This document shows positions 23,894 through 33,386 of a stretch of DNA of 64,000 bases, piece by piece (the stretch's first letter is position 1; each line of letters begins with the position of its first letter). Made by a program: the position numbers and the translations under genes. The stretch is from assembly GCF_030732985.1 (NCBI RefSeq), contig NZ_JASHJX010000007.1, forward strand, positions 1-64,000. The letters are read 5' to 3'. Source of the stretch: Nioella sp. MMSF_3534. GTDB taxonomy: Bacteria; Pseudomonadota; Alphaproteobacteria; Rhodobacterales; Rhodobacteraceae. The notes under the pieces were generated by a model. The model did not search any database. It saw only the letters and a list, made by a program, of their open reading frames with translations, and was not told where the DNA came from.

Positions 23894-24817
23894 CTACGCC
23901 TTGGGATGGGCGTTGCGGTAGACCTCCATCAGCCGCGCGGTATCGACCGCCGTATAGGCCTGGGTGGTGGACAGGGAGGCATGGCCGAGCAGCTCCTGTA
24001 TCGCGCGCAGATCGCCGCCGGCGTCCAGCAGATGCGTCGCAAAGCTGTGGCGCATGGCGTGGGGGGTCGCGGTGGCGGGCAGGCCCAGTTGCATGCGCGC
24101 GGCCTCGACCACCTTGGCCACCTGCCGAGGGCCAAGCGCGCCGCCACGCACCGCCCGAAACAGCGGGCCATCGGCGGGCAGGTCATGCGGGCAAAGCGCG
24201 GCGTATCGGTCCACGGCGCGGCGGGCGGCGGGCAGGACCGGCACTTCACGGTCCTTATTGCCCTTCCCCCGAATGCGCAGCGTGTCGGACAGGGGCAGGA
24301 CAGAGGCCGTCAGGCCAAGCGCCTCCGATATCCGCAATCCGCAGCCATAAAGCAGCGTCACCACCGCCACGTCCCGCGCGGCAATCCAGTCGCGGGCGTC
24401 CTGTGCGCCGACCCGGTCCATCAGGTCCTGAGCGGCGGGTTCCGACAGTGGGCGGGGCAGTTTGCGCTGGAACTTGGGCGCGCGGGTGGACAGGACCGCC
24501 GTGGCGTCGAACCCCTCCCGCTCGGCCCACCATCGGTAAAACCCCTTCACCGCCGACAGTTTGCGCGCCAATGATCGCGCCCCAAGCCCCGATCCCCGTT
24601 CCGCCGCCATCCAGGCCCGCATATCCCGTGGCCCAAGGGCGCGCAGGGGGCCAAGCCCAAGCTGTGCCCCATGGTGCCCGGTCTGGAACGCCAGAAAGTC
24701 CCGCAGGTCCGCCCCGTAGGCTGTCACCGTGGCAGGCGAGCCGCCCCGCAGGCTGCCCACATCCGCAAGCCACGCGTCCATCAGGTCGCGTGCGGCGGGG
24801 CTGAGGGCGGTGCTCAT
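23894..24817 (-). CDS. xerC: tyrosine recombinase XerC
   Basis: A 307-aa site-specific recombinase that, with XerD, resolves chromosome dimers at dif. The N-terminal SAM-like core-binding domain covers residues 1-95 (TVTAYGADLRDFLAFQ). The catalytic domain has Arg in GCGLRISEALG, Lys in RGKGNKDREVP, HAMRHSFATHLL, the LGHASLSTTQAYT His/Trp-position region and the nucleophile Tyr. It starts 5 bases after the DUF484 gene; the pairing is common in proteobacteria. Confidence 0.93.
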   Translation of the reverse strand: MSTALSPAARDLMDAWLADVGSLRGGSPATVTAYGADLRDFLAFQTGHHGAQLGLGPLRALGPRDMRAWMAAERGSGLGARSLARKLSAVKGFYRWWAEREGFDATAVLSTRAPKFQRKLPRPLSEPAAQDLMDRVGAQDARDWIAARDVAVVTLLYGCGLRISEALGLTASVLPLSDTLRIRGKGNKDREVPVLPAARRAVDRYAALCPHDLPADGPLFRAVRGGALGPRQVAKVVEAARMQLGLPATATPHAMRHSFATHLLDAGGDLRAIQELLGHASLSTTQAYTAVDTARLMEVYRNAHPKA

Positions 24818-24822
24818 CGCGC

Positions 24823-25536
24823 CTACCCCAGGAACCGTTTCATGCTGCGTTCAAAGACGCCGGTGAAGAAATTCAGCAGGTCCGTGCCCTGGCTGGGGCG
24901 GAATTGGTGCGGATCTTCCGACCCCATGACCAGCATGGCGGGCAGGCGCCCAAGCCCGAGGTCGAGGCGCAAAATGGCCTCGGACGCAATCCAGTCGGCG
25001 GCCTCGCCGTAGATGCTGGCTGCTCCAGCCCCGATCTGGCGCAAGGTCACCGCCCGTTGCGGCATGTTGCGCCCGGCGGTCAGGTAATCGTCGACAAAGC
25101 CGGGTGCCACCACGGTCAGCACATCTTCCAGCTTCTGCACCTTGGGGGCGCTGGTTTCCGTCGCCTCGGGGCTCTCCAACACCAGCCGGATGCGGTCCAC
25201 CCGCAGGATCGCGGCTACATCAGTACCAAGGACCTTCAGGAAATCCTCAAACTCCGCCTGATCCAGCAGTTTCAGGATCGCGCGGTGAATCTGGTTGGTC
25301 CCGGCGAGGTTTTCATAGGCCGCTGCGATCACGCTGCGATGCGTGTCCTCCAGCCGGTCCAGCCGGTTTTCCAGTCGTTCCATGGCGATGCCGCGCATAT
25401 CGACGATATTGCCGCCCATCTGGCGGTCATTCGCGGTAATCAGCGCCCGCATCACGTCGCGGTCATCCAGAATAAGATCCGGGTCCTGCAATACCCGTTC
25501 GCGCCAGTCTTCCAACGCGTCTGCCCTTTCGCCCAT
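24823..25536 (-). CDS. DUF484 family protein
   Basis: A 237-aa protein of the DUF484 family, a GAF-like fold of unknown function that is often encoded next to xerC. The N-terminus has WRERVLQDPDLILDDRDVM, followed by a helical ERLENRLDRLEDTHRSVI stretch and a GAF-like C-terminal half (DVAAILRVDRIRLVLES, then LPAMLVMGSEDPHQF). It is the first gene of a two-gene operon with xerC. Confidence 0.88.
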   Translation of the reverse strand: MGERADALEDWRERVLQDPDLILDDRDVMRALITANDRQMGGNIVDMRGIAMERLENRLDRLEDTHRSVIAAAYENLAGTNQIHRAILKLLDQAEFEDFLKVLGTDVAAILRVDRIRLVLESPEATETSAPKVQKLEDVLTVVAPGFVDDYLTAGRNMPQRAVTLRQIGAGAASIYGEAADWIASEAILRLDLGLGRLPAMLVMGSEDPHQFRPSQGTDLLNFFTGVFERSMKRFLG

Positions 25537-25588
25537 AAGTGGTCTGCCCCTTGGTGTTTTTATGGTTGGGGCAGACCTTACACCATGT

Positions 25589-26242
25589 TTACAGGATTTT
25601 CTGCCCTGTTTTTGCCCAGTCCTTCATAAAGGCGTCGAGCCCCTTGTCGGTCAGCACATGGTTGGCCATCGCCTTGATCACATTCGGCGGCGCGGTGGCC
25701 ACGTCAGCGCCGATCAGGGCCGCGTCCTTCATGTGATTGGCGGACCGGATCGAAGCGGCCAGGATCTGCGTCTCGAACCCGTAATTGTCATAGATCGTGC
25801 GGATATCGCCGATCAGGTCCATCCCGTCGAGGTTGATGTCATCCAGACGCCCGATGAAGGGGGAGATGTAGGTTGCGCCTGCCTTGGCGGCCAGCAGCGC
25901 CTGATTGGCCGAGAAGCACAGCGTCACGTTGGTCTGGAACCCGTCATTGGTCAGGATGTTGCAGGCCTTCAGACCGTCCCAGGTCAGCGGCAGCTTGATG
26001 CAGATATTCTCTGCAATCTCGGCCAGCTTGCGGCCCTCGGCGATCATGGCGTCGGCTTCCAGCGCCACGACCTCGGCGGAGACGGGGCCATCGACCATGG
26101 CGCAGATTTCGCGGGTCACTTCGATGATGTCGCGGCCCGATTTCAGGATCAGCGACGGGTTGGTGGTGACACCGTCGACCATCCCGATATCATTCAGTTC
26201 GGCGATGGCGTCCACTTCGGCGGAGTCGACAAAGAATTTCAT
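25589..26242 (-). CDS. fsa: transaldolase / fructose-6-phosphate aldolase family
   Basis: A 217-aa class I aldolase. It starts with [13 protein letters not shown] and GVTTNPSLI, and the Schiff-base Lys83 is in [42 protein letters not shown] completes the barrel. The length fits the short transaldolase (TalC/Fsa) subfamily, which works in the pentose phosphate pathway or cleaves fructose-6-phosphate; sequence alone does not separate the two reactions. Divergent from priA across about 90 bases. Confidence 0.92.
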   Translation of the reverse strand: MKFFVDSAEVDAIAELNDIGMVDGVTTNPSLILKSGRDIIEVTREICAMVDGPVSAEVVALEADAMIAEGRKLAEIAENICIKLPLTWDGLKACNILTNDGFQTNVTLCFSANQALLAAKAGATYISPFIGRLDDINLDGMDLIGDIRTIYDNYGFETQILAASIRSANHMKDAALIGADVATAPPNVIKAMANHVLTDKGLDAFMKDWAKTGQKIL

Positions 26243-26331
26243 TGGTCTATCCCTCAGGGGTTGATGGCGGGCTCGGGCGTGTCTTACCCCAGCTTAGACG
26301 CGGCGGAAAGCCCAACTATGATTGCGGTAAC

Positions 26332-28539
26332 ATGAGTGACATGCAGGCAGAGCAGGAATTCTTCGAGGAAGGCAGCCTTGTTGGCGTGCTGACCGCCGAA
26401 CCGCTGGACCGCGTGCTGGATTACAAGGCGCCCGAGGGCGGCTGCTGGATAGGGGCCTTCGTGCAGGTGCCGCTTGGCCCGCGCAAGGTGCTCGGCGTGG
26501 TCTGGGGGCCGGGGCGGGGCGATTGGGATCCGGCCAAGATCCGCTCTGTCCTGAAGGTGCTGGACGTAGCCCCGATGCGATCTGAGATGCGGGAGTTTCT
26601 TGCGCGCGTGGGGTCCTACACCCTGACGCCGCTGTCGCAGATGCTGCGGCTGGCGACCCGCGCGCCGGGGCTGGCTGATCCGCCCTCGATGCGCAAGCTC
26701 TACCGGATGGGCTATGGCGAGCCCGACCGCATGACCGACGCCCGCACCCGCGTGATCGCGGTGCTGGAGGAATATGGCGGGGTCAGCTTCACGCTTGGTG
26801 AGCTGTCGGAAATGGCGGGCGTGACCTCCTCTGTCGTCAAGGGGCTGGTGAAACAGGGCGTGGTGGAGGAATTCGACACGCCCCGCGACGCCCCCTACCT
26901 GCCGCTCGATCCGGAACGTGACGGCAAGGAGCTGACCGAAGCACAGGCGGCGGCCGCCGCGCAAATCTGCGAGGGCATCCGCGCCGGGCGCTACGGCACA
27001 ACGCTGCTGAAGGGCGTCACCGGATCGGGCAAGACGGAGGTGTATCTGGAGGCCGTGGCGGAATGCCTGCGGCAGGGGCGGCAGGCCTTGGTGCTTCTGC
27101 CCGAGATTGCCCTGACTTCCGAGTTCCTGACCCGCGTGAAAGCACGCTTCGGCGCGGAGCCCGCCGAATGGCATTCCGGTGTCACCATGACTGAACGCCG
27201 CCGCTGCTGGCGCATGGTGGGGCAGGGGGCGGCGCAGTTGATCGTGGGCGCGCGGTCCGCGCTCTACCTGCCGTTCCGCGACCTCGGCCTGATCGTCGTC
27301 GATGAGGAACATGACACCTCCTACAAGCAGGAGGACGGGGCGCTTTACAACGCACGGGATATGTCGGTGCTGCGCGCCTCGCTGAATGACGCTCAGGTGG
27401 TTCTGGCCTCGGCCACGCCGTCGCTGGAAAGCTGGTGGAACGCGGAGTCGGGAAAATACACTCGGATCGACCTGACCGACCGGTTTGGACCCGCCGTGAT
27501 GCCCGACATGCGCGCGATTGATATGCGGGGCGAGGATCTGCCGGGCAACAGGTGGATTTCACCGACCCTGCAAGCTGCGGTTCGGGCGCGACTACAGGCG
27601 GGCGAACAGGCGCTTCTGTTCCTCAACCGCCGCGGCTACGCGCCGGTCACGATATGCCGGGCTTGCGGGGAACAGGTGGGCTGCGATCACTGCGACGCGC
27701 GGATGGTGGAACACCGGTTCCTCAAACGGCTCATGTGCCACCAATGCGGCGAGACGAAGCCGATGCCAGAGGCCTGCCCGTCCTGCGGGGTCGAGGGCAA
27801 GATGGCCGCCGTCGGACCGGGGGTGGAGCGGTTGGCGGAAGAGGCGGCGGCGCTGTTCCCGGAGGCCAAACAGGCGGTTCTGTCCTCGGACCTCTTCGGA
27901 TCCGCCCGCGCGCTGAAGGCCCGGATTGCCGAGATCGCGGAGGGCGAGACCGACATCATCATCGGCACGCAGCTGGTGGCCAAGGGGCACAATTTCCCGC
28001 GCCTGACCTTGGTGGGTGTGATCGACGCGGATCTGGGTCTGCAAGGCTCTGACCTGCGCGCGGCGGAGCGGACGTTTCAGCTGATGCGGCAGGTGGCAGG
28101 TCGGGCCGGTCGCGCGGAGAAGCCGGGAACAGCTCTGTTGCAGAGCTTTCAGCCCGATCACCCGGTGATCCGCGCGATCCTGTCAGGGGATGAGGAAGGC
28201 TTCTGGCGGGCCGAGGCCGACGAACGCCGGGCAACCGGGATGCCCCCTTTCGGGCGGCTGGCCGGGATCGTGATCTCCGCGCCCGAGGCGGCGGCGGCTT
28301 TCGACCTCGGCACCCATCTGGCGCGGTCGGATGCCCCCATCCGGGCGATTGACGGGATCGTATTCGGCCCCGCCCCGGCACCGATTGCGCGGATCAGGGG
28401 GCGGCACCGGGTGCGCTTGCTGGTGAAGGCGCCCAAGGGCGCACCGATCCAGAACGCGCTGCGGCAGTGGTTGGGGGGGCTGAAACTGACCAACAATCTG
28501 CGGGTGGCTGTCGATATCGACCCGCAGAGCTTTTACTGA
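26332..28539 (+). CDS. priA: primosomal protein N' (replication restart helicase PriA)
   Basis: A 735-aa superfamily-2 helicase that reloads the replisome at stalled forks. It shows the N-terminal DNA-binding part (RVLDYKAPEGG, FVQVPLGPRKVLGVVW), Walker A GVTGSGKTEVYLE, the DEEH box, and paired zinc-binding cysteines (CRACGEQVGCDHC and CHQCGE with CPSCG). GTQLVAKGHNFPRLTLVGV and QVAGRAGRAEKPG are helicase motifs V-VI. ATG 26332 (MSDMQAEQEFFEEG) gives the normal length. ATG 26341 is also possible. Confidence 0.95.
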   Translation: MSDMQAEQEFFEEGSLVGVLTAEPLDRVLDYKAPEGGCWIGAFVQVPLGPRKVLGVVWGPGRGDWDPAKIRSVLKVLDVAPMRSEMREFLARVGSYTLTPLSQMLRLATRAPGLADPPSMRKLYRMGYGEPDRMTDARTRVIAVLEEYGGVSFTLGELSEMAGVTSSVVKGLVKQGVVEEFDTPRDAPYLPLDPERDGKELTEAQAAAAAQICEGIRAGRYGTTLLKGVTGSGKTEVYLEAVAECLRQGRQALVLLPEIALTSEFLTRVKARFGAEPAEWHSGVTMTERRRCWRMVGQGAAQLIVGARSALYLPFRDLGLIVVDEEHDTSYKQEDGALYNARDMSVLRASLNDAQVVLASATPSLESWWNAESGKYTRIDLTDRFGPAVMPDMRAIDMRGEDLPGNRWISPTLQAAVRARLQAGEQALLFLNRRGYAPVTICRACGEQVGCDHCDARMVEHRFLKRLMCHQCGETKPMPEACPSCGVEGKMAAVGPGVERLAEEAAALFPEAKQAVLSSDLFGSARALKARIAEIAEGETDIIIGTQLVAKGHNFPRLTLVGVIDADLGLQGSDLRAAERTFQLMRQVAGRAGRAEKPGTALLQSFQPDHPVIRAILSGDEEGFWRAEADERRATGMPPFGRLAGIVISAPEAAAAFDLGTHLARSDAPIRAIDGIVFGPAPAPIARIRGRHRVRLLVKAPKGAPIQNALRQWLGGLKLTNNLRVAVDIDPQSFY

Positions 28540-28542
28540 AAA

Positions 28543-28568
28543 GGGCGTCGGTTTCGACACCGACGCCC
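28543..28568. terminator. bidirectional terminator between priA and the peptide ABC operon
   Basis: GGGCGTCGGT (28543-28552) and ACCGACGCCC (28559-28568) form a perfect 10-bp stem with a 6-nt loop between convergent genes. On the minus strand TTTT follows, so it mainly serves the ABC operon; on the plus strand it starts 3 bases after the priA stop. Confidence 0.75.
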
Positions 28569-28602
28569 CAAGGACATTCAGGCAGAGACGAAGTCGCTTG
28601 TT

Positions 28603-29520
28603 TCAGCGGCCACGAATTCTGGGGTCCAGCGCGTCGCGCAGCCCGTCACCGATATAGTTCACGCTGAGAACGGTCAGCGAGATGGCAAGGCCCGGCCAGA
28701 TCACCCGTTCGGGGTTGCGCTGCAGCCAGTCGGTGCCATCGAACAGCAGCCGCCCCCAGGTCGGGAAGTCCGACGGGAAACCAAGCCCGAGGAAGCTAAG
28801 CGCGCTTTCCGTGATGATCGCGTTGGCAATGCCGAGCGTGGCCGACACCATGATCGGCGACAGCACATTGGGCAGCACATGCCGGGTGATCATTCGGTAG
28901 GGCGGTGTGCCGATGGACCGGGCGGCCAAAACGAATTCCCGCTCTTTCAGTGCTAGCACATCGCCGCGCACGATCCGCGCCGTCTGCATCCAGCTGGTGA
29001 TGCCGATGACGAAGACGATCAGGATGAAGATACCCTTTTCGGGGCCGAACTGTGCGCGCAGCGTGTCGCGGAACAGCATGATGATGACCAAGAGCAGCGG
29101 CAGCAGCGGCAGGGCGAGGAACAGGTCGGTCAGGCGCATCAGGATACCGTCGAGCCGTTTGAAATAGCCCGCCAGAACCCCCACCAGCGTGCCCACGACC
29201 AGCGCCAGCAGCATTGCTGTCAGCCCCACCAGCAGCGACGTCTGGCCGCCGACCATGATCCGGGACAGCGTATCGCGGCCCAACTGGTCAGTGCCCATGG
29301 GGTGGGCCCAGGACGGGCCCTGGCTGCGGGCGCGGATGTCGATATATTGCGCGTCCAGCGTCCAGAAGATCGGGCCCAGAAAGACGAAGATCAGCACGAA
29401 GATGAAGAAGGCCGCGCCGATCAGGGCACCCTTGTGGGTCTTGAACTGGTCCCACACATCCCACCACTGGTTGCGCGGCTTCTGGTAGGTTTCCGCTTCG
29501 AGCGTGGTCAGATCAGTCAT
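28603..29520 (-). CDS. dppC: peptide-type ABC transporter permease (DppC-like)
   Basis: A 305-aa inner-membrane permease, last gene of the ABC operon. It has the N-terminal cytoplasmic extension and first helix (GALIGAAFFIFVLIFVFLG) typical of OppC/DppC and the HPMGTDQLGRDTLSRI motif. The EAA loop around ARSIGTPPYRMITRHVLPNV contacts the ATPases. The ATG at 29520 overlaps the stop of the upstream permease by 8 bases, indicating translational coupling. Substrate class (peptide, opine or other) is not shown by the permease. Confidence 0.9.
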   Translation of the reverse strand: MTDLTTLEAETYQKPRNQWWDVWDQFKTHKGALIGAAFFIFVLIFVFLGPIFWTLDAQYIDIRARSQGPSWAHPMGTDQLGRDTLSRIMVGGQTSLLVGLTAMLLALVVGTLVGVLAGYFKRLDGILMRLTDLFLALPLLPLLLVIIMLFRDTLRAQFGPEKGIFILIVFVIGITSWMQTARIVRGDVLALKEREFVLAARSIGTPPYRMITRHVLPNVLSPIMVSATLGIANAIITESALSFLGLGFPSDFPTWGRLLFDGTDWLQRNPERVIWPGLAISLTVLSVNYIGDGLRDALDPRIRGR

Positions 29521-30523
29521 AGCGGATCCTCGGGTCAAGAATGCCGTAAAGCACATCGGCAATCAGGTTGAAGAGCACGATAAGCACCGCGAAGATGAAG
29601 GTCAGGGTCTGGACAGTCGGGATGTCGCCGCCCTGGATGGCACCGATCAGCAGGTGACCAAGACCGTTCACCTTGAACACCTGCTCGGTGATGATGGCGC
29701 CGCCAAAGACCTGCGGCACGCCAAGCGCAATGACGGTCACCACCGGGATCATCGAGTTGCGCAGCACATGGACCATGACCACGACGCTTTCCGTGAGGCC
29801 CTTGGCGCGGGCGGTGCGCACGTAATCCTGGTTGAGGTTGTCGAGCATCGAGGCCCGCATGAAACGGCTGATCTGGCTGGTGATCTGAAGGGCAAGCACC
29901 ATGACAGGAAGGATCATCTGCTTGAGTTGCACGACGAAGCTGTCCCAGTCCACCACCACATGGGTCGTGTCATAGACCGACGGGAACCAGCCAAGCTGCA
30001 CCGCGAAGATCACGATCACCAGAACGCCCGAGAAGAAGGGCGGGACCGAGAAGCCGACCATGGTGATGAAGGTACCGGCCTGGTCGAAGATCGAATACTG
30101 ACGATAGGCCGAGTAGATGCCAATGGGCAGCGCGATCAGGATGCCGACCACGTATGCGGTGCCGACAACCCACAGGGTCTGGGGCATGCGCTGTGCGATG
30201 ATATCGACAACGGGGCTGCGGGTCTGCCACGAGATCACGCGGGTACGGTCGCCATCGCCGATGGTGAGGCCCGTCCATTGCTCGATCAGGTTCAGCGGCT
30301 CGTTCACGAAGAACTGTTGCAGCCACAGGGCAAACCGTATGTGGATGGGTTCATCCAGGCCAAGCGAGGCCCGGATCTCGGCCCGCACCTCTGGCGGGAT
30401 GGTCAGGGGCAGGCTGGCCGTGGGATCGGACGGGGCCAGATCGAGGATCAGGAAGATGATCAGGCTTATGAACAGAAGCGTCGGGATTGCCATGAACAAG
30501 CGACGGATCGTGAAAGTCAGCAT
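29513..30523 (-). CDS. dppB: peptide-type ABC transporter permease (DppB-like)
   Basis: A 336-aa permease with the first helix LFMAIPTLLFISLIIFLIL and later helices around residues 100-330. The EAA loop is seen in VRTARAKGLTESVVVMVHVL and the C-terminal helix in VQTLTFIFAVLIVLFNLIAD. It pairs with the DppC-like protein to form the membrane channel. It begins 92 bases after the binding-protein gene, with a strong hairpin in the gap, and overlaps the next gene by 8 bases. Confidence 0.92.
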   Translation of the reverse strand: MLTFTIRRLFMAIPTLLFISLIIFLILDLAPSDPTASLPLTIPPEVRAEIRASLGLDEPIHIRFALWLQQFFVNEPLNLIEQWTGLTIGDGDRTRVISWQTRSPVVDIIAQRMPQTLWVVGTAYVVGILIALPIGIYSAYRQYSIFDQAGTFITMVGFSVPPFFSGVLVIVIFAVQLGWFPSVYDTTHVVVDWDSFVVQLKQMILPVMVLALQITSQISRFMRASMLDNLNQDYVRTARAKGLTESVVVMVHVLRNSMIPVVTVIALGVPQVFGGAIITEQVFKVNGLGHLLIGAIQGGDIPTVQTLTFIFAVLIVLFNLIADVLYGILDPRIRYD

Positions 30524-30572
30524 GGGCGGGCGCCTCGGTTCAGAAGTCTGTACTGCGTGGGGTCTGTGAGGG

Positions 30573-30596
30573 GCCGCACCCCCGAGGGGATGCGGC
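30573..30596 (-). promoter_or_regulatory. intercistronic hairpin between binding-protein and permease genes
   Basis: GCCGCA-CCCC pairs with GGGG-TGCGGC across 30573-30596 with a short loop and one bulged base. No T-run follows. Such hairpins after binding-protein genes protect the upstream mRNA end or reduce downstream expression, giving more binding protein than permease. Confidence 0.55.
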
Positions 30597-30615
30597 TGCG
30601 GTGTTCAGATCGAGA

Positions 30616-32325
30616 TCACTCGTCGATGCGATACCATTCTGCGATGTTCCACAGTTCGGAGTCCCAGTCGGACATGCGCACACCGCCGAGCGAGTTCGCA
30701 TGGGCCGACACGCCACCGCGGTGGATCAGCGGGATGATCGAGTAGGACTGCATCAGCATGTCGTTCATCTCGCGCGCCAGGCGGCCACGCTCTTCGAGCG
30801 GTGCGGTCTGGCTCATCTCGGTGACGAGGGCGTCATACTCTTCCGAGCAGAAGCGCTGGATGTTCGAACCCTGCCACTGGGTATCCGGGCCCGGGATCTC
30901 GTTACAACGCCAGTTGGCCATGTAGGCTTCGGGGTCCACACCGGCGAAGTTGTTGGTGTACATCTCCACGTCTGCATAGAACTTCTGGAAGGTGTCGGGC
31001 GACGCCGGATCACCGCCGAAGAACACGGACGCGTCGATGTTGCGAAGCTCGGCGTCGATGCCGATCTCGGCCCACCACTGCTTGATCAGCGCCTGCGTGT
31101 CCTGGCGGACGGCGTTGGTCGAGGTCTGGTAGAGAACGCGCAGCGGAGTGCCTTCGTATTCGCGCACGCCGTCGCCATCGGAGTCGACGATGCCCGCTTC
31201 ATCGAGCAGCGCGTTGGCGCCGGCGATGTCCTGGGTCAGACAGCCGTCATTGGCGGTGGAGGCATAGAGCGCCGGTGCGGGCAGCACGTTACAGGTGGGC
31301 TGGCCGCCTGCACCATAGCCGATTTCAACCAGCAGCGCGCGGTCGATGGCCATGGACATGGCCTGACCGATCACCGGGTTGGTTAGGAACGGGTGCGGGC
31401 CGCCTTCCGCGGTCGAACGCGCGTCGCCAAGGGCCGGATCGGGGTTGAACTGGTTGAGGTGCAGACGCTCAACCGAGGTGCCGAACGCGGTCACGACGGT
31501 GCCGATGCCGTTGGCTTCCATCTCGGCCAGAAGGGTCGGGTCGATCTGGAGGTTCCAGGCGTAGTCGAATTCACCGGTTTCCAGAACCGAGCGGGCCGCA
31601 GAGGCAGCGTCGCCGCCACCTTTGAACACCACGCGGGCGAAGGCCGGCTGGTCGGGGTTACGGTAGTGCTCGTTGGCCACGAAGGTGATCACGTCGTTCG
31701 GGCGGAATTCTTCCACGACGAACGGGCCGGTGCCGATCGGGCCAAAGTTGGCCTCGGTGCACTCGGGCGCGGCTGCGCCAAGGCAGTCAGCGAACTGAGC
31801 GGCCTGGATGATCGGGCTCTCGGAGCCGACGAAGGCGGTGTAGGGGAAGGGCTTGGGTGCCGCGAAGTTCACGCGAACGGTGCGGTCGTCGAGGGCTTCA
31901 ACGCTTTCCACGCCGTCAAAGTAGCTGGCCTGGGCACAGCCGCCTTCCGGGTGGGTACAGTATTCCCAGGTGAACACCGCGTCATTCGCGGTCACGGGCG
32001 TACCGTCGGACCACAGCAGGCCTTCGCGCAGGGTCCAGGTGATCGAGGTCAGATCCTCGGCCACGCCACCGTTTTCAACGGTCGGAATGTCTTCGGCCAT
32101 GAACGGCACAAGGTTGCCGTCGCTGTCGAAGCGCGCCATCGATTCCAGCACCAGCGAGGCGGATTCCACCTCTTTCGTGCCGCCCGAGAGATACGGGTTC
32201 AGCGTCGAGGGCGCCTGCCAGTAGATGATGTTGAGCTGGCCATCTGAGCCACGCTCGGCCATCGCGGCCACGGGGGCGAGGGCGAAAGCCGCCGCAGCCC
32301 CTAGCATGAGATGTCTTAACTTCAT
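30616..32325 (-). CDS. peptide-type ABC transporter substrate-binding protein
   Basis: A 569-aa periplasmic binding protein of the SBP_bac_5 (DppA/OppA) family with a signal peptide (LGAAAAFALAPVAAMA). Family features include WQAPSTLNPYLSGGTKEVES, ITWTLREGLLWSDGTPVTANDAVFTWEY, GTGPFVVEEFRPNDVITFVAN and MSMAIDRALLVEIGYG. It is longer than DppA. AGGAGAG precedes ATG 32325. It sits between the ATPase pair and the permease pair in the operon. Ligand unknown: an oligopeptide, modified amino acid or opine is possible. Confidence 0.92.
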   Translation of the reverse strand: MKLRHLMLGAAAAFALAPVAAMAERGSDGQLNIIYWQAPSTLNPYLSGGTKEVESASLVLESMARFDSDGNLVPFMAEDIPTVENGGVAEDLTSITWTLREGLLWSDGTPVTANDAVFTWEYCTHPEGGCAQASYFDGVESVEALDDRTVRVNFAAPKPFPYTAFVGSESPIIQAAQFADCLGAAAPECTEANFGPIGTGPFVVEEFRPNDVITFVANEHYRNPDQPAFARVVFKGGGDAASAARSVLETGEFDYAWNLQIDPTLLAEMEANGIGTVVTAFGTSVERLHLNQFNPDPALGDARSTAEGGPHPFLTNPVIGQAMSMAIDRALLVEIGYGAGGQPTCNVLPAPALYASTANDGCLTQDIAGANALLDEAGIVDSDGDGVREYEGTPLRVLYQTSTNAVRQDTQALIKQWWAEIGIDAELRNIDASVFFGGDPASPDTFQKFYADVEMYTNNFAGVDPEAYMANWRCNEIPGPDTQWQGSNIQRFCSEEYDALVTEMSQTAPLEERGRLAREMNDMLMQSYSIIPLIHRGGVSAHANSLGGVRMSDWDSELWNIAEWYRIDE

Positions 32326-32393
32326 GTTGTCTCTCTCCTTGTTGGTCTCTTGAGCTCTTGTGACCTCATGGGTGCCGCCGTTCTTCGGCGGTC

Positions 32394-33386
32394 TCATTGA
32401 TTATACAGGTGGCAGGCAACGAAGCGGCCCGGTTCGATCTCGCGGAACTCGGGGTCCAGTTGCTTGCAGATATCCATGACCTTCGGGCAGCGGGTGCAGA
32501 AGTTGCAGCCCTGCGGCGGGTTCGACGGGCTTGGCACGTCGCCTTGCAAAATGACGCGGTTGGCGGAGTCATGCGCCGCCGGGTCGGGTTCGGGGACCGC
32601 CGAGAGAAGCGCAACCGTGTAAGGGTGCTTGGGATCGTCATAGAGCCCTTCACGCGGCGCCAGTTCTACCACCTTGCCCAGATACATCACCGCCACCCGA
32701 TCCGCGATATGGCGGACCATGGACAGATCGTGACTGATGAAGAGGTAGGTCAGGCCAAGCTCGGATTGCAGGTCTTCCAGCAGGTTCACGACCTGCGCCT
32801 GAATCGACACGTCGAGCGCCGCAATCGGTTCGTCACAGACGATGAATTTCGGGTTCAGCGCCAGGGCGCGGGCGATCCCGATGCGCTGACGCTGGCCACC
32901 GGAAAACTCATGCGGATACCGGTTGGCGAAATCACGGTTCAGGCCCACGGCATCCATCAGTTCATAGATGCGGTCCAGCCGTTCGGCCTTGGATTTCTTG
33001 GTATGCTCGCGCAGCGGCTCGCCGATGATATCGGCCACTGACATGCGCGGGTTAAGGCTGGCCTGAGGATCCTGAAAGACCATCTGCATGACCGGGCGCA
33101 TCTTGCGCAGCCCGCTTTGCGAGGTGGTCGAGATATCGGTGCCATCAACCTCGATCGTTCCTGCGGTCGGATCGTAAAGCCGCAGCACCGCGCGCCCGCA
33201 GGTGGATTTGCCACAGCCGGACTCCCCCACGAGGCCAAGCGTTTCGCCCTCATAGATGTCAAAGCTGACGTCATCGACCGCCTTCACGTCGCCCGTGTGG
33301 CGACGCAACAGGCCGGTATGGATGGGGAAATACATCTTCAGCCCGTTGACCGAGACGAGTTTCTTGCGCTGAGCCGTATCAAACAT
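32394..33386 (-). CDS. dppF: peptide-type ABC transporter ATPase (DppF-like)
   Basis: A 330-aa ATPase. Walker A is GESGCGKST, the signature is [15 protein letters not shown], Walker B is [11 protein letters not shown], and the H-loop is FISHDLSMV. The C-terminal oligopeptide-transporter extension carries a Cys-rich motif (CNFCTRCP with nearby Cys) that binds an Fe-S cluster in relatives. The ATG at 33386 overlaps the stop of the first ATPase by 8 bases. Confidence 0.93.
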   Translation of the reverse strand: MFDTAQRKKLVSVNGLKMYFPIHTGLLRRHTGDVKAVDDVSFDIYEGETLGLVGESGCGKSTCGRAVLRLYDPTAGTIEVDGTDISTTSQSGLRKMRPVMQMVFQDPQASLNPRMSVADIIGEPLREHTKKSKAERLDRIYELMDAVGLNRDFANRYPHEFSGGQRQRIGIARALALNPKFIVCDEPIAALDVSIQAQVVNLLEDLQSELGLTYLFISHDLSMVRHIADRVAVMYLGKVVELAPREGLYDDPKHPYTVALLSAVPEPDPAAHDSANRVILQGDVPSPSNPPQGCNFCTRCPKVMDICKQLDPEFREIEPGRFVACHLYNQ